In this document: piece after piece, positions 16,399 to 28,689 of the stretch
How the letters are laid out: each line of letters opens with the position of its first letter
Position numbering within the stretch: the stretch's first letter is position 1
Assembly (NCBI RefSeq): GCF_964340395.1
Contig: NC_135565.1
Coordinates: forward strand, 3,499,142 to 3,563,141
DNA: 64,000 bases
DNA from: Glandiceps talaboti
Lineage: Eukaryota > Hemichordata > Enteropneusta > Spengelidae
Direction of reading: 5' to 3'
Translations under genes and position numbers: made by a program
Notes under the pieces: model-generated
What the model was told of the DNA's origin: nothing
Seen by the model: only the letters and a program-made list of their open reading frames with translations
The model's database searches: none

Positions 16399-17763
16399 CG
16401 GTTGCTAGTATTCAATTCCCACATTTCTTGCAATAGTGCTATTTAATACCGGGTGCTAGTATTCAATTCCCACATGTCTTGCAATAGTGCTATTTAATAC
16501 TTGGTGCTAGTACTCAATTCCCACATGTCTTGCAATATTGCTATTTAATACCGGTTGCTGGTATTCAATTCCCACATTTCTTGCAATAGTGCTATTTAAT
16601 ACCGGGTGCTAGTATTCAATTCCCACATTTCTTGCAATAGTGCTATTTAATACCGGGTGCTAGTATTCAATTCCCACATTTCTTGCAATAGTGCTATTTA
16701 ATACCGGGTGCTAGTATTCAATTCCCACATTTCTTGCAATAGTGCTATTTAATACCGGTTGCTAGTATTCAATTCCCACATTTCTTGCAATAGTGCTATT
16801 TAATACCGGGTGCTATTATTCAATTCCCACATGTCTTGCAATAGTGCTATTTAATACCAGGTGCTGGTATTCAATTCCCACATGTCTTGCAATAGTGCTA
16901 TTTAATACCGAGTGCTAGTATTCAATTCCCACATTTCTTGCAATAGTGCTATTTAATACCGGGTGCTAGTATTCAATTCCCACATTTCTTGCAATAGTGC
17001 TATTTAATACCAGTTGCTAGTATTCAATTCCCACATTTCTTGCAATAGTGCTATTTAATACCGGTTGCTAGTATTCAATTCCCACATTTCTTGCAATAGT
17101 GCTATTTAATACCGGGTGCTATTATTCAATTCCCACATGTCTTGCAATAGTGCTATTTAATACCAGGTGCTGGAATTCAATTCCCACATGTCTTGCAATA
17201 TTGCTATTTAATACCGGTTGCTGGTATTCAATTCCCACATTTCTTGCAATAGTGCTATTTAATACCGGGTGCTAGTATTCAATTCCCACATTTCTTGCAA
17301 TAGTGCTATTTAATACCGGGTGCTAGTATTCAATTCCCACATTTCTTGCAATAGTGCTATTTAATACCGGGTGCTAGTATTCAATTCCCACATTTCTTGC
17401 AATAGTGCTATTTAATACCGGTTGCTAGTATTCAATTCCCACATTTCTTGCAATAGTGCTATTTAATACCGGGTGCTATTATTCAATTCCCACATGTCTT
17501 GCAATAGTGCTATTTAATACCAGGTGCTGGTATTCAATTCCCACATGTCTTGCAATAGTGCTATTTAATACCGGTTGCTAGTATTCAATTCCCACATTTC
17601 TTGCAATAGTGCTATTTAATACCGAGTGCTAGTATTCAATTCCCACATGTCTTGCAATAGTGCTATTTAATAATGGATGCTAGTATTCAATTCCCACATT
17701 TCTTGCAATAGTGCTATTTAATACCGAGTGCTATTATTCAATTCCCACATTTCTTGCAATAGT
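16399..17763. repeat. 51-bp minisatellite, about 27 copies
   Basis: The unit starts CGGGTGCTAGTATTCAATTC and ends TTGCAATAGTGCTATTTAATAC; the starts at 16399 and 16450 fix the 51-base period. Sub-variants (GTCTTGC versus TTCTTGC, CTATTATT, CTGGTATT) recur in the same order, which points to multi-unit amplification. It lies between the two copies of a diverged 1.1-kb duplication. Confidence 0.97.
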
Positions 17764-18241
17764 TTGTAATAGTGACCCTCTTTGAGTGTTATATTATCCA
17801 TATCCATATTATTGATAATGGTCTTTCTGAGACCTCGACCTTTGACCTCGACCTGTATCTTCAAGGTCAAATAGTCAAACATTAATCATAGTGCACAGTA
17901 TACAGCAGAGATGCATAGACCAATTTCAACCAAGCCTGGCACAAATGTCAAACTTCACATTTTGTGCACAAGCTCAGTCTGGTAGCTTAATACTAGAAAC
18001 CTAAATTAAATGACTTAATACCCATTTTATTTATAATGAGCTTTGAGACCTTGTCATTGCTTTGTTTTGTGACCTTTGCAATGATGACAAAATATTGGCC
18101 ATATTTGTCATAAAAAATTCTGAATTTGACTTGGCTAGTAAGTTGAAATATTGAAGACTGTCTTTGATGAAGACTTGATGAAAATTTATCAGTTTATGAA
18201 CAACTTTCAGATGAATATTTGAGGCTACATCACTTTTCATC
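17764..18241. other. No gene seen
   Basis: AT-rich spacer with short GACCTCGACC / TTTGACC repeats near 17830-17870 and no exon candidate. Confidence 0.5.
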
Positions 18242-19440
18242 TGTGTTCATGACAGCACAGATCAATTGTAGATGAACAGCAAAGATAAGTAAAGAACTTG
18301 TAGATGACGCTTACCATTCATAGCTTTTAGGTGTAAGTGATGTATACTTGATATTCTGTAGACGTACCATATAATAGATATTGCCTTGAAATACACAGCC
18401 ATGGATACACTAAAGACGACAGTACCTTAAATTCACTCAGTCATTAGTAGCATTTTTATGCTAACAATTATTTAGACTGAGAATGTAGTCATACTCGTAT
18501 GGTAATTCTGGCTATATGGTCCCCTGGATTTGAAAGTTTAATTTGAATGTTTGTAGTGAAATTGACCAACCCACCCCCCTGATAAAAAGAGGATTAAATG
18601 TTTGATAGCTCTACTGAGCTCTGTATGCAGTTGAATTTAGGCCGCATTGGAAATTGATTACTCTAAAATCCATATTATCTAGTCAATGCTAGGGGTGTCA
18701 TCGCTGCCAAGCAATTCTTTGTTGCCAATTTGAATCACCATACAAGGACACATACTTTTTGTTTTTTTGGGGGGAGAGGGTTAACATACATGCACATGCT
18801 TGACTGCGAATATGAAGAGTTGTAATGGAATGTGCCATTATAACTCTAAACCATACAAACATACATACAGAAAGTTAAAATGAATGGGGGACTTTATTGT
18901 ATTGTTGTAATGAATATGACGCACAACGGTGATGGCAAATAAAGATGGCGACACGGCAGTAATAGAGATGGCGGCGACACGGCGGAGGTTTGTGAGGTTT
19001 ATGTGTGTTGGTATGAGAGATTAAGGCCATAGACAGCAAGTGAAAAATATGTAAAACCTACAAAGGACTAACCAAAGAACCATTGCCAACCAACCAACCA
19101 ACCGACCAACCGACCAACCAACCAACCAACCAACCAACGCCAACCAACCAAACAACAAAGTAATCAACCCTAGAGACCCACCTAGTCAGAGAAAACCAAA
19201 ATCCACAAGAAACCAGACGTACGGAAAGGGATAACAAAAATCGAGGAGTGCTGTTTGTGTATGTCAATATGTAATATATGATCATGTGCAGCGAAGACTG
19301 CGGACCGAAACGCGAGGTAGATGATGGCGCAGATATGACAATTGGTGCCGGAGACAAAAATGATAGTGTATTTGATGTACGTATGTTGGAAGGGGTGAGG
19401 TGGGATAGTTAAAAGAGCAATCATTCATGCAGCCATACAA
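18242..19440. repeat. Diverged 1.1-kb duplication, copy B
   Basis: Second copy of the block at 14960-16100, in the same orientation. The best-matching stretch is at 18669-18725. It carries its own CCAA tetranucleotide run at 19086-19154. Open frames on the minus strand here are not supported as genes. Confidence 0.7.
19086..19154. repeat. (CCAA)n microsatellite
   Basis: Tetranucleotide CCAA repeats with occasional CCGA units. Confidence 0.95.
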
Positions 19441-22149
19441 ACTAAAAAAAACTCAAAAAACTTACTTGGTGCTGATGTCTGAAACTGTTTTTCTGTTCTT
19501 CTAAACTCCTCCAAAAGTTCTACTAATAAAATAACTTAAAAACACATTTCAATACATAAATTACATTTTAATAGATATACATAAATGCAAAATACACATC
19601 AGTATCGTAATAATCAAATACATCGATCAGTCTTGGGTCTTCTTATCACCACAGGCTAAAAGAAAGAAATTTAAGAAATAGTATAAGAATTGAAGTATTC
19701 ACTCACAATGCAATTATATTATTTTCTAAATTTATTTTATATTGCAGACATGACAATCAAATAGAAATAAAGTTTCTAAATCTAACTTTCAATGTATAAA
19801 CATATTAAATATTAAAAAGACAGTTTTTTGACTCACATTTTCCATCATTTGTCCATCTTTGTCGAGCCTGGCTTCCTGAAAATAAACTTGCATGGAAATT
19901 GTATTAATACAGTTTGGTTAATATATTGTGTTTTATTTAATAAAATAATGAAAAAATACATTCAATATAAATTACATTTACCAAAGTGCTCCCATATGAT
20001 ATTAAATTTTCAAGGTTATAATTTGTAGACAATATTTTTTTATGAAATGGGGTGAAAGGAAGAAATCAAATCTTGACGAAGGTAAACTTGCCCAGGTTTG
20101 GGAAACCACTATAAAGAAAGAACTGTGTGTATAAATTTGCAAATACAGTATAATTAATTGATTTTTTATTGTTCTACTGTTTCTCCCTGAAAAATCGACC
20201 CCAATGGTTAGAAAAGCCAATGAGAATAAGTCAAGCAAAAACATTTTTATACTATTAAATTGATTATGAAATAATAACTGACTAAAGTTGCATAAAGTGG
20301 GTAGAATTTGTATGTGTTATCAAAATGTGTATTTTTGTCCTATCTCAGAGAATTAAATTTTTTTTGCAGAAGTAATATGGGAGGGGGGGGGGGGGGGTGC
20401 ACAACTCCCATAGGTGGGAAAGGTCTGCTGGAAAGCAGTGTTTTTTTGTATACTTTTCTGGGCTGGAAAACTTTGGAAAACCCTGCTCAGCTGGACTGAT
20501 AGATTTTGCTTCAGTTGCAGCTTAGAATAAATCTATAAATTTCAAAACATTATTACAATTCTTAAAAGTGAGATTTCATTTTCCAAAAGACAATTAATTT
20601 GGTCAGTTTTTAGCTATTTCATCGTACAAACTGCCGCCTGTATCTATCATAGATCTGTAGAGTATCTATTTTGTGCTATAAAGTTGGTATTAGAAAGTGT
20701 CTCCATTTTTGGGTATGTAGTATGACAACAGTAAGGGCTTGGTAATCTTAGCAAAGCCTCCTAGTATCATTTCACACAGAGTTGTCCTGTCATATGAACA
20801 TTTTTAATGAGAGTAATCCATAATGCCAATACTATTTCAACTTTAAGTGCAATTAATTATGAAAGGAGAATTAGAAATTAACAGTCATTGGTGCCTAATT
20901 ATGTGCTTATTTACTATATATTAGTATTTATTATATATTAGTATTTATCATACATTAGTATTTATTATATTAGTACTTATTACTTATTAGTGATTATTTA
21001 TTATATGTTATTATTATTACCCTAAAGTTATTATTATTATTATTATCATTATTGTTATTAAGATAGAATTTAATAGTAGGGCCGGCAAAGAAAATTTATC
21101 TAATGTGTACTTCTTTGAACTAGTATTGGCAAAATAAACCACTTTCATTAATTTTGTTCACATGACCATATATCCCAGGATGAGGTGGGCAACTCTTTGT
21201 GAAATGACATAGGGAGGCTATGTTGAAACCCCCAAAAACCAAACTGTTGTCATACTACACACACTAAAAATGGTCTGACTCTTTCTTATACCAACTGTAT
21301 CACTCAAAATACATACTATACAGGTCTATAATACATGCAGACGGTAGTTCATATGATGTAATACCTAAAAACTGATCAAAAATAATTAATTTTTTGAGAA
21401 ATGAAATCTTACTTTTAGCAATTGTAAGAATTATTTTGAAAAATATATCAATATTTTGAACTACAATTAAAATAAAATCAACCAGTCTAGATGGGCAGGG
21501 TTATCCAAAATCTTCTCGCCTAGAAAAGTATATACCCTATATCATACATGTACATGTACCTTATGACATATGCATACAGACTTTACAGCAGACCTTCCCC
21601 GTATAGTCCATGGGAGCTCAAGGCCAGGTTTCAAAATAAAGCTTGTTTTATGATTAATTATGCAGAAAATATTGATTTTTGATGACAAATATGGCATATT
21701 TTCCGAATGACATGTCACCTTTGTGCCAGTTTTGAAAGAAATCAGATATTGGAAGTCTGAGCCCATTGTAATAGTCACTCACTTTGGGGGACTAAAAGTG
21801 CTTTTGCTGGATGAATTCTATTCCCTTTTCTAAACATTGTGATCTCTGATTGAGAGAGAAACACAAGTGTGGTAAACCATAATATTTTTGTTCAAAATTT
21901 CAATTGATAAATATTGAATCAAACTTTTATGATTCAGTTTCAATTTAGCAAAACCAATTGCAACCTACAGGAGCATTTTGGTTTACACCAGTTATATTTT
22001 TACAGCTTTTATTTTATTTATTTTTTACAGAGGTTAATGAGGGAGACGGTAGTTCTCTTATAAAAACTTTTTTTTAAAAACTCCTCCCATGTAACAAAAA
22101 CTACTCTAATGGTGAAAAACTAATGGTCCTTGCTCAGTGCTCGGGGATC
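19441..22149. other. AT-rich region without recognised genes
   Basis: No exon or element is recognised. It includes an imperfect repeat of TATTAGTATTTATTA with ATT runs at about 20900-21060, and a poly-G run at about 20382-20398. Confidence 0.5.
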
Positions 22150-25100
22150 ATCATGTTATAGACTTTTTGTAATTACAGATTTTTAGTTGTAGTCTTTTTA
22201 GCCCTAATTTGCATATCACTGATAAAATTATCATATCAAGAATACATCTTAATCTAATTATAGACAACCAAAAAGACATTTTTAGATCATAATTTACATA
22301 TCACTGATTGGATCGTGTTATAGACCTTTTGTAAATATAGACTTAGTTTTAGTCTTTATAGCCCTAATTTGCATATCACTGATGAGATAAACACATCAAG
22401 AATACATCTTAAACTAATGATAGATTTTTTACCATAAAGACACATTTTTAGGCACTAATTTGCATATTACTGATTGGATCATCTTATTATAGACTTTTTT
22501 AAATAAAGACCTTTAGTTTTAGGCTTTTTAGCCCTAATTTGCATATCATCGATGAGATCATAGTATTAAGAATACATCTTAAACTAATGATAGACTTTTG
22601 ACCAAAAAGCCACATTATTAGCCCCTAATTTGCATATCACTGAAGAGATCATCTTGTTATAGACGTTTTATAAATATAGACTTTTAGTTTGAGGCTTTTT
22701 AGCCCTAATTTGCATATCACCGATGAGATCATGGTATTAAGAATACATCTAAATCTAATGATAGACTTTTGACCAAAAAGACACGTTATTAGGCACTAAT
22801 TTGCATATTACTGATTGGATCATCTTGTTATAGACTTTATAAATATAGACTTTTAGTTTTAGTCTTTTTAGCCCTAATTTGCATATCACTAATGAGATAA
22901 ACACATCAAAATTACATCTTAATCTAATGATAGAATTTTGACCAAAAAGACATATTATTAGGCACTAAATTGCATATTACTGATTGGATCATCTTGTTAT
23001 AGACTTTCTTTTAGTTTGAGTCTTTTTAGCCCTAATTTGCATATCACTGATGAGATAAACACATCAAGAGTACATCTTAATCTAACGATAGACTTTTGAC
23101 CAAAAAGACACATTATTAGACACTAATTTGCATATTACTGATTGGATCATCTTGTTATAGACTTTCTTTTAGTTTGAGTCTTTTTAGCCCTAATTTGCAT
23201 ATCAGTGATGAGATAAACACATCAAGAATACATCTTAATCTAATGATAGACTTTTGACCAAAAAGACACGTTATTAGGCACTAATTTGCATATTACTGAT
23301 TGGATCATCTTGTTATAGACTTTATAAATATAGACTTTTAGTTTTAGTCTTTGTAGCCCTAATTTGCATATCACTAATGAGATAAACACATCAAAATTAC
23401 ATCTTAATCTAATGATAGAATTTTGACCAAAAAGACATATTATTAGGCACTAATTTGCATATTACTGATTGGATCATCTTGTTATAGACTTTATTTTAGT
23501 TTGAGTCTTTTTAGCCCTAATTTGCATATCAGTGATGAGATAAACACATCAAGAGTACATCTTAATCTAATGATAGACTTTTGACCAAAAAGACACATTA
23601 TTAGACACTAATTTGCATATTACTGATTGGATCATCTTGTTATAGACTTTCTTTTAGTTTGAGTCTTTTTAGCCCTAATTTGCATATCAGTGATGAGATA
23701 AACACATCAAGAATACATCTTAATCTAATGATAGACTTTTGACCAAAAAGACACGTTATTAGGCACTAATTTGCATATTACTGATTGGATCATCTTGTTA
23801 TAGACTTTGTAAATATAGACTTAGTTTTAGTCTTTTTAGCCCTAATTTGCATATCACTAATGAGATAAACACATCAAGAGTACATCTTAATCTAACGATA
23901 GACTTTTGACCAAAAAGACACATTATTAGACACTAATTTGCATATTACTGATTGGATCATCTTGTTATAGACTTTCTTTTAGTTTGAGTCTTTTTAGCCC
24001 TAATTTGCATATCAGTGATGAGATAAACACATCAAGAATACATCTTAATCTAATGATAGACTTTTGACCAAAAAGACACGTTATTAGGCACTAATTTGCA
24101 TATTACTGATTGGATCATCTTGTTATAGACGTTTTATAAATATAGACTTTTAGTTTGAGGCTTTTTAGCCCTAATTTGCATATCACCGATGAGATCATGG
24201 TATTAAGAATACATCTAAATCTAATGATAGACTTTTGACCAAAAAGACACGTTATTAGGCACTAATTTGCATATTACTGATTGGATCATCTTGTTATAGA
24301 CTTTATAAATATAGACTTTTAGTTTTAGTCTTTTTAGCCCTAATTTGCATATCACTAATGAGATAAACACATCAAAATTACATCTTAATCTAATGATAGA
24401 ATTTTGACCAAAAAGACATATTATTAGGCACTAAATTGCATATTACTGATTGGATCATCTTGTTATAGACTTTCTTTTAGTTTGAGTCTTTTTAGCCCTA
24501 ATTTGCATATCACTGATGAGATAAACACATCAAGAGTACATCTTAATCTAACGATAGACTTTTGACCAAAAAGACACATTATTAGACACTAATTTGCATA
24601 TTACTGATTGGATCATCTTGTTATAGACTTTCTTTTAGTTTGAGTCTTTTTAGCCCTAATTTGCATATCAGTGATGAGATAAACACATCAAGAATACATC
24701 TTAATCTAATGATAGACTTTTGACCAAAAAGACACATTATTAGCCCCTAATTTGCATATCACTGAAGAGATCATCTTGTTATAGACTTTATAAATATAGA
24801 CTTTTAGTTTTAGTCTTTGTAGCCCTAATTTGCATATCACTAATGAGATAAACACATCAAAATTACATCTTAATCTAATGATAGAATTTTGACCAAAAAG
24901 ACATATTATTAGGCACTAATTTGCATATTACTGATTGGATCATCTTGTTATAGACTTTCTTTTAGTTTGAGTCTTTTTAGCCCTAATTTGCATATCACTG
25001 ATGAGATAAACACATCAAGAGTACATCTTAATCTAATGATAGACTTTTGACCAAAAAGACACATTATTAGACACTAATTTGCATATTACTGATTGGATCA

Positions 25101-26530
25101 TCTTGTTATAGACTTTCTTTTAGTTTGAGTCTTGTTAGCCCTAATTTGCATATCAGTGATGAGATAAACACATCAAGAATACATCTTAATCTAATGATAG
25201 ACTTTTGACCAAAAAGACACGTTATTAGGCACTAATTTGCATATTACTGATTGGATCATCTTGTTATAGACTTTGTAAATATAGACTTAGTTTTAGTCTT
25301 TTTAGCCCTAATTTGCATATCACTAATGAGATAAACACATCAAGAATACATCTTAATCTAATGATAGAATTTTGACCAAAAAGACACATTATTAGGCACT
25401 AATTTGCATATTACTGATTGGATCATCTTGTTATAGACTTTCTTTTCGTTTGAGTCTTTTTAGCCCTAATTTGCATATCAGTGATGAGATAAACACATCA
25501 AGAATACATCTTAATCTAATGATAGACTTTTGACCAAAAAGACACGTTATTAGGCACTAATTTGCATATTACTGATTGGATCATCTTGTTATAGACTTTT
25601 TGTAAATATAGACTTTTAGTTTTAGTCTTTTTAGCCCTAATTTGCATATAGGTGATGAGATAAACACATCAAGAATACATCTGAATCTAATGATAGAATT
25701 TTGACCAAAAAGACATATTATTAGGCACTAATTTGCATATTTCTGATTGGATCATCTTGTTATAGACTTTCTTTTATTTTTAGCCTTCTTAGCCCTAATT
25801 TGCATATCACTGATGAGATAAACACATCCAGAATACATCTTAATCTAATGATAGTTTTTTGATCAAAAAGACACATTATTAGGCACTAATTTGCATATTA
25901 CTGATTAGATCATCTTGTTATAGACTTTTTGTAAATAGACTTAGTTTTAGTCTTTTTAGCCTTAATTTGCATATCACTGATGAGATAAACACATCAAGAA
26001 TGCATATTATTCTAATGATAGATTTTTGACCAAAAAGACACATTTTAGGCACTAATTTGCATATTACTGATTAGATCATCTTGTTATAGACACTTTGTAA
26101 ATATAGACTTAGTTTTAGTCTTTTTAGCCTTAATTTGCATATCACTGATGAGATAAACACATCAAGAGTACATCTTAATCTAATGATAGACTTTTGACCA
26201 AAAAGACACATTATTAGGCACTAATTTGCATATTACTGATTGGATCATCTTGTTATAGACTATTTTATTGTTAGTCTTTGTAGCCCTAATTTGAATATCA
26301 CTGATGAGATAAACACATCAAGAATACATCTTAATCTAATAATAGATTTTTGACCAAAAAGACACATTATTAGGCACTAATTTGCATATTACTGATTGGA
26401 TTATCTTAGACATTTTGTAAATATAGACTTTTAGTCTTAGTCTTTTTAGCTCTAATTTGCATATCACTGATGAGATAAACACATCAAGAGTACATCTTAA
26501 TCTAATGATAGATCTTTGACCAAAAAGATG
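22150..26530. repeat. About 160-bp satellite, 27 units, two octamer motifs per unit
   Basis: Tandem array in which AGCCCTAATTTGCATATCA recurs every 155-170 bases. Each unit also holds CACTAATTTGCATATTACTG. Length variation comes from an optional TATAAATATAGACTTTTAG segment. Each unit therefore has two ATTTGCAT octamers, the core bound by POU/Oct-type factors, or about 50 in all. Blocks recur at a 1466-base distance (AGACGTTTTATAAATATAGA at 22661 and 24127), a higher-order repeat. Single-unit relatives occur near 48990-49170. No coding potential. Confidence 0.95.
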
Positions 26531-26904
26531 AGATCATAAGCCTTAATTTGGTTTTGAGACACATATATTTGATCACTATACCATGGGTATAACTGAAGCG
26601 GTGATATTATTTTGTATTGTAATTTATGAATGTTCTGACCATCACAAAACGAAAAATAAATTTGGTTCACATTGTTGGTTGTTATGTGGTTATTAGCTAT
26701 ATTTGTAATATTGTAAACAAACTTATCTTTTTCATCATCTTCAAAGAAGAATGTCTTTACGGAAATAACTCTTAAATTTGTAACATGAATGAAAAAAATA
26801 TGCGCTGCAGAGCAAAATACACGGGTTTTAATTTTGTATGATTAGCATTTTAATGAAAGAAATATTTCGATTCAACTTTGTATTTCTTGAAAAAAAACTA
26901 ACTA
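26531..26904. other. No gene seen
   Basis: AT-rich spacer after the satellite, with no exon candidate. Confidence 0.5.
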
Positions 26905-27140
26905 ACTAGATTTTGCGAAAACTTTAACCCTAATTAGAAGTGGCACAGTCAGTATTTCTAGAAACAATCTATTTTAAGTTTACATTTAGTTAACTAGTTT
27001 TTGCGAAAGTTGTTAATTTTAGAATGGGAACCCTAATTAGAAGTGGCACAGTCTGTATTTCTAGGAACAACCTATTTTAAGTTTACATTTGGTTTACTAG
27101 TTTTGGGGTAACTTTAGTATGGGACCCTAAATAGAAGTGG
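26905..27140. repeat. About 100-bp tandem repeat, 2.5 copies
   Basis: The phrases AACCCTAATTAGAAGTGGCA and TATTTTAAGTTTACATTT occur twice, about 100 bases apart. A third, partial unit begins near 27100. Confidence 0.85.
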
Positions 27141-27382
27141 TTTTCTGTGGTTATAGGCAATTATGGTTTTCAAGTTTGTGTTTCGTAAATAGTCTAATAT
27201 AAACATCAATGATTTTTCATTTGAACATGGCAAAATACAATTGTTTCGGTTGTGAAAGAAATGTGTATACCGGAGGTGGCTGAATTTATAGGAATCTGGG
27301 TACCCGAGAACAACTTTGTGTACATGACTATGTATGACGTATCTATTCAAATTTGTTTGTCGATAAATTTTGATTTGTATTT

Positions 27383-27388
27383 TTTATT
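27383..27388 (-). terminator. AATAAA overlapping the stop codon
   Basis: The stop codon TAA of the 195-residue ORF lies inside a canonical poly-A signal (GAATAAAAAA). If it is used, the 3' UTR would be only some 15-30 bases. Confidence 0.3.
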
Positions 27389-27971
27389 CGTAGATAAATT
27401 TTGATATGTATTTTGCGTTCTTAATGTTTTCGAAAATGGGGAATATTACAGTCTGTGCCACTTGAACAACCAATGACAAACTTTCCTCCTGACAAAACCG
27501 TCTAAATCCTAACCTGTTAACCCGGGCCGCCACCTTCCCGCCAAAAAAGGTACCGCGCCGAAATTGCCACCATGGCCCCCATTCCCATACAACGGGCCCA
27601 AATGCAGCAGAAAGAACAAACATAGCAAACCGACTTATCTCAAAAACCATCCGTCGACGTTCTCGCAGGGACCAAACCATGATAAATTGACGAACCAATG
27701 CGCAAACCATTGACTTCCATTCTCGAACAGTCTCTATTGTACAGCGAACAAACATCTGAAGCAAACACAGCATCCATACGGTGATACACATTGCAATTTT
27801 TCCTTCCAACTTCCTCTTTTCGACCAGTGAGCGAAGTAGACAGCATACAGCATCCAGGACCCATACCAAACATCGGAATATTCTTCTATCATCCACTCTC
27901 AGCAGTACAAGGCTTCGGACATATACTATGACGACATAGACCAGGGTGAGCAGCACAATACCAGTATCCAT
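27384..27971 (-). CDS. Orphan hydrophobic 195-residue protein, intronless
   Basis: The ATG at 27971 opens 195 codons to TAA at 27384-27386. The product has a strongly hydrophobic start (VLLTLVYVVIVYVRS, about residues 6-20). Further hydrophobic stretches lie at about 31-49, 59-76, 86-100 and 108-126, separated by basic or acidic links such as LRERRRMVFE, which suggests several membrane helices. Cysteine and tryptophan are frequent. I recognise no family. Support beyond the open frame: a TATATAAA box about 57-64 bases upstream of the ATG, an inverted CCAAT box 40 bases beyond it, and AATAAA at the stop. GC is higher than in the flanks. It could be a young gene, a retrocopy or an open frame by chance. 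Confidence 0.45.
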   Translation of the reverse strand: MDTGIVLLTLVYVVIVYVRSLVLLRVDDRRIFRCLVWVLDAVCCLLRSLVEKRKLEGKIAMCITVWMLCLLQMFVRCTIETVREWKSMVCALVRQFIMVWSLRERRRMVFEISRFAMFVLSAAFGPVVWEWGPWWQFRRGTFFGGKVAARVNRLGFRRFCQEESLSLVVQVAQTVIFPIFENIKNAKYISKFIYE

Positions 27972-28027
27972 CTTTGTTTATCGTTTGCTGGAGTCGCAAA
28001 GACAGTTTGAAAATTTATCACGCGTCA

Positions 28028-28082
28028 TTTATATACCCAACCCAAGATGTTAGATTCCTGTCGAGAACCATGAACCAATCAG
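28028..28082 (-). promoter_or_regulatory. TATA box and inverted CCAAT box
   Basis: On the minus strand TATATAAA lies at 28035-28028 and CTGATTGG (inverted CCAATCAG) at 28082-28075, about 40 bases further upstream. A start site about 30 bases after the TATA box would fall near 28000, leaving a 5' leader of about 30 bases before the ATG at 27971. Spacing and orientation fit a classical core promoter; its use is inferred. Confidence 0.45.
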
Positions 28083-28171
28083 ACCTAGAGGATCAAAATT
28101 TTCCTCTACCCCTCCAGGTGCACTTTAAAGGTGGTGGCAGGGAAAACTATTGTGTTTGTAAGACTAGTTAG

Positions 28172-28542
28172 GTGTTGTTTGTTTCAAATTGGTCAATCAC
28201 TTGACAGGGAGTAACGTGTTACATTTGACAAACAACCAATCAAAAGTCCGGAGTTGATTTCTCCACATTCTTTTATTTTACAGGAATACAAACTTATGTA
28301 ACGTGCACAGGGGTGAACACTGTGTAATGAAGGTATAGACTAGCGTTCCTCGCTAAATGCGTGCAATGACGGATAAGCACCGGTATTGTTGATGAATTAT
28401 GAATGTATGTGTCGACCCCCGTTTGAATGAAAGTGTAATGTATAAAATTATGTGAAAACCAGGACGTGGTGACGGGGGCTATTGTCTTGGAATAATAAGG
28501 TGTTGTATTTTGTTACCAATTACTCAACTCGTTGACATACAG
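28172..28542. other. No gene seen; CCAAT motif present
   Basis: Intergenic stretch upstream of the orphan gene's promoter. It has a further CCAATCA near 28231 and no exon candidate. Confidence 0.5.
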
Positions 28543-28680
28543 TTTATTTATTTATTTCACGGAAGGCCGGCAAGTCCCATTTACAGGCTCCTAAAAATGA
28601 AAAATTCAAGAATACAAAACACACAAGCATATCAAACAAACAAAACTAACTTACTGCACATTAAAAACACATTTTTCGAT
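28543..28680 (-). repeat. LINE-like 3'-end fragment, minus orientation
   Basis: Read on the minus strand it has GTTTTGTTTGTTTGATATGC, GTGTGTTTTGTA and TTTTTAGGAGCCTGTAAATG, and ends in AAATAAATAAATAAA. The same order occurs on the + strand at 58950-59105. The repeated AAATA tail marks it as the 3' end of a retrotransposed sequence. It lies head-on to the LINE that follows. Confidence 0.7.
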
Positions 28681-28689
28681 TACTTATTC

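Noticed and set aside
27566-27575. Perfect GCCACCATGG start context on the + strand
   Set aside because: The frame it opens has only 17 codons and lies antisense to the longer orphan ORF.
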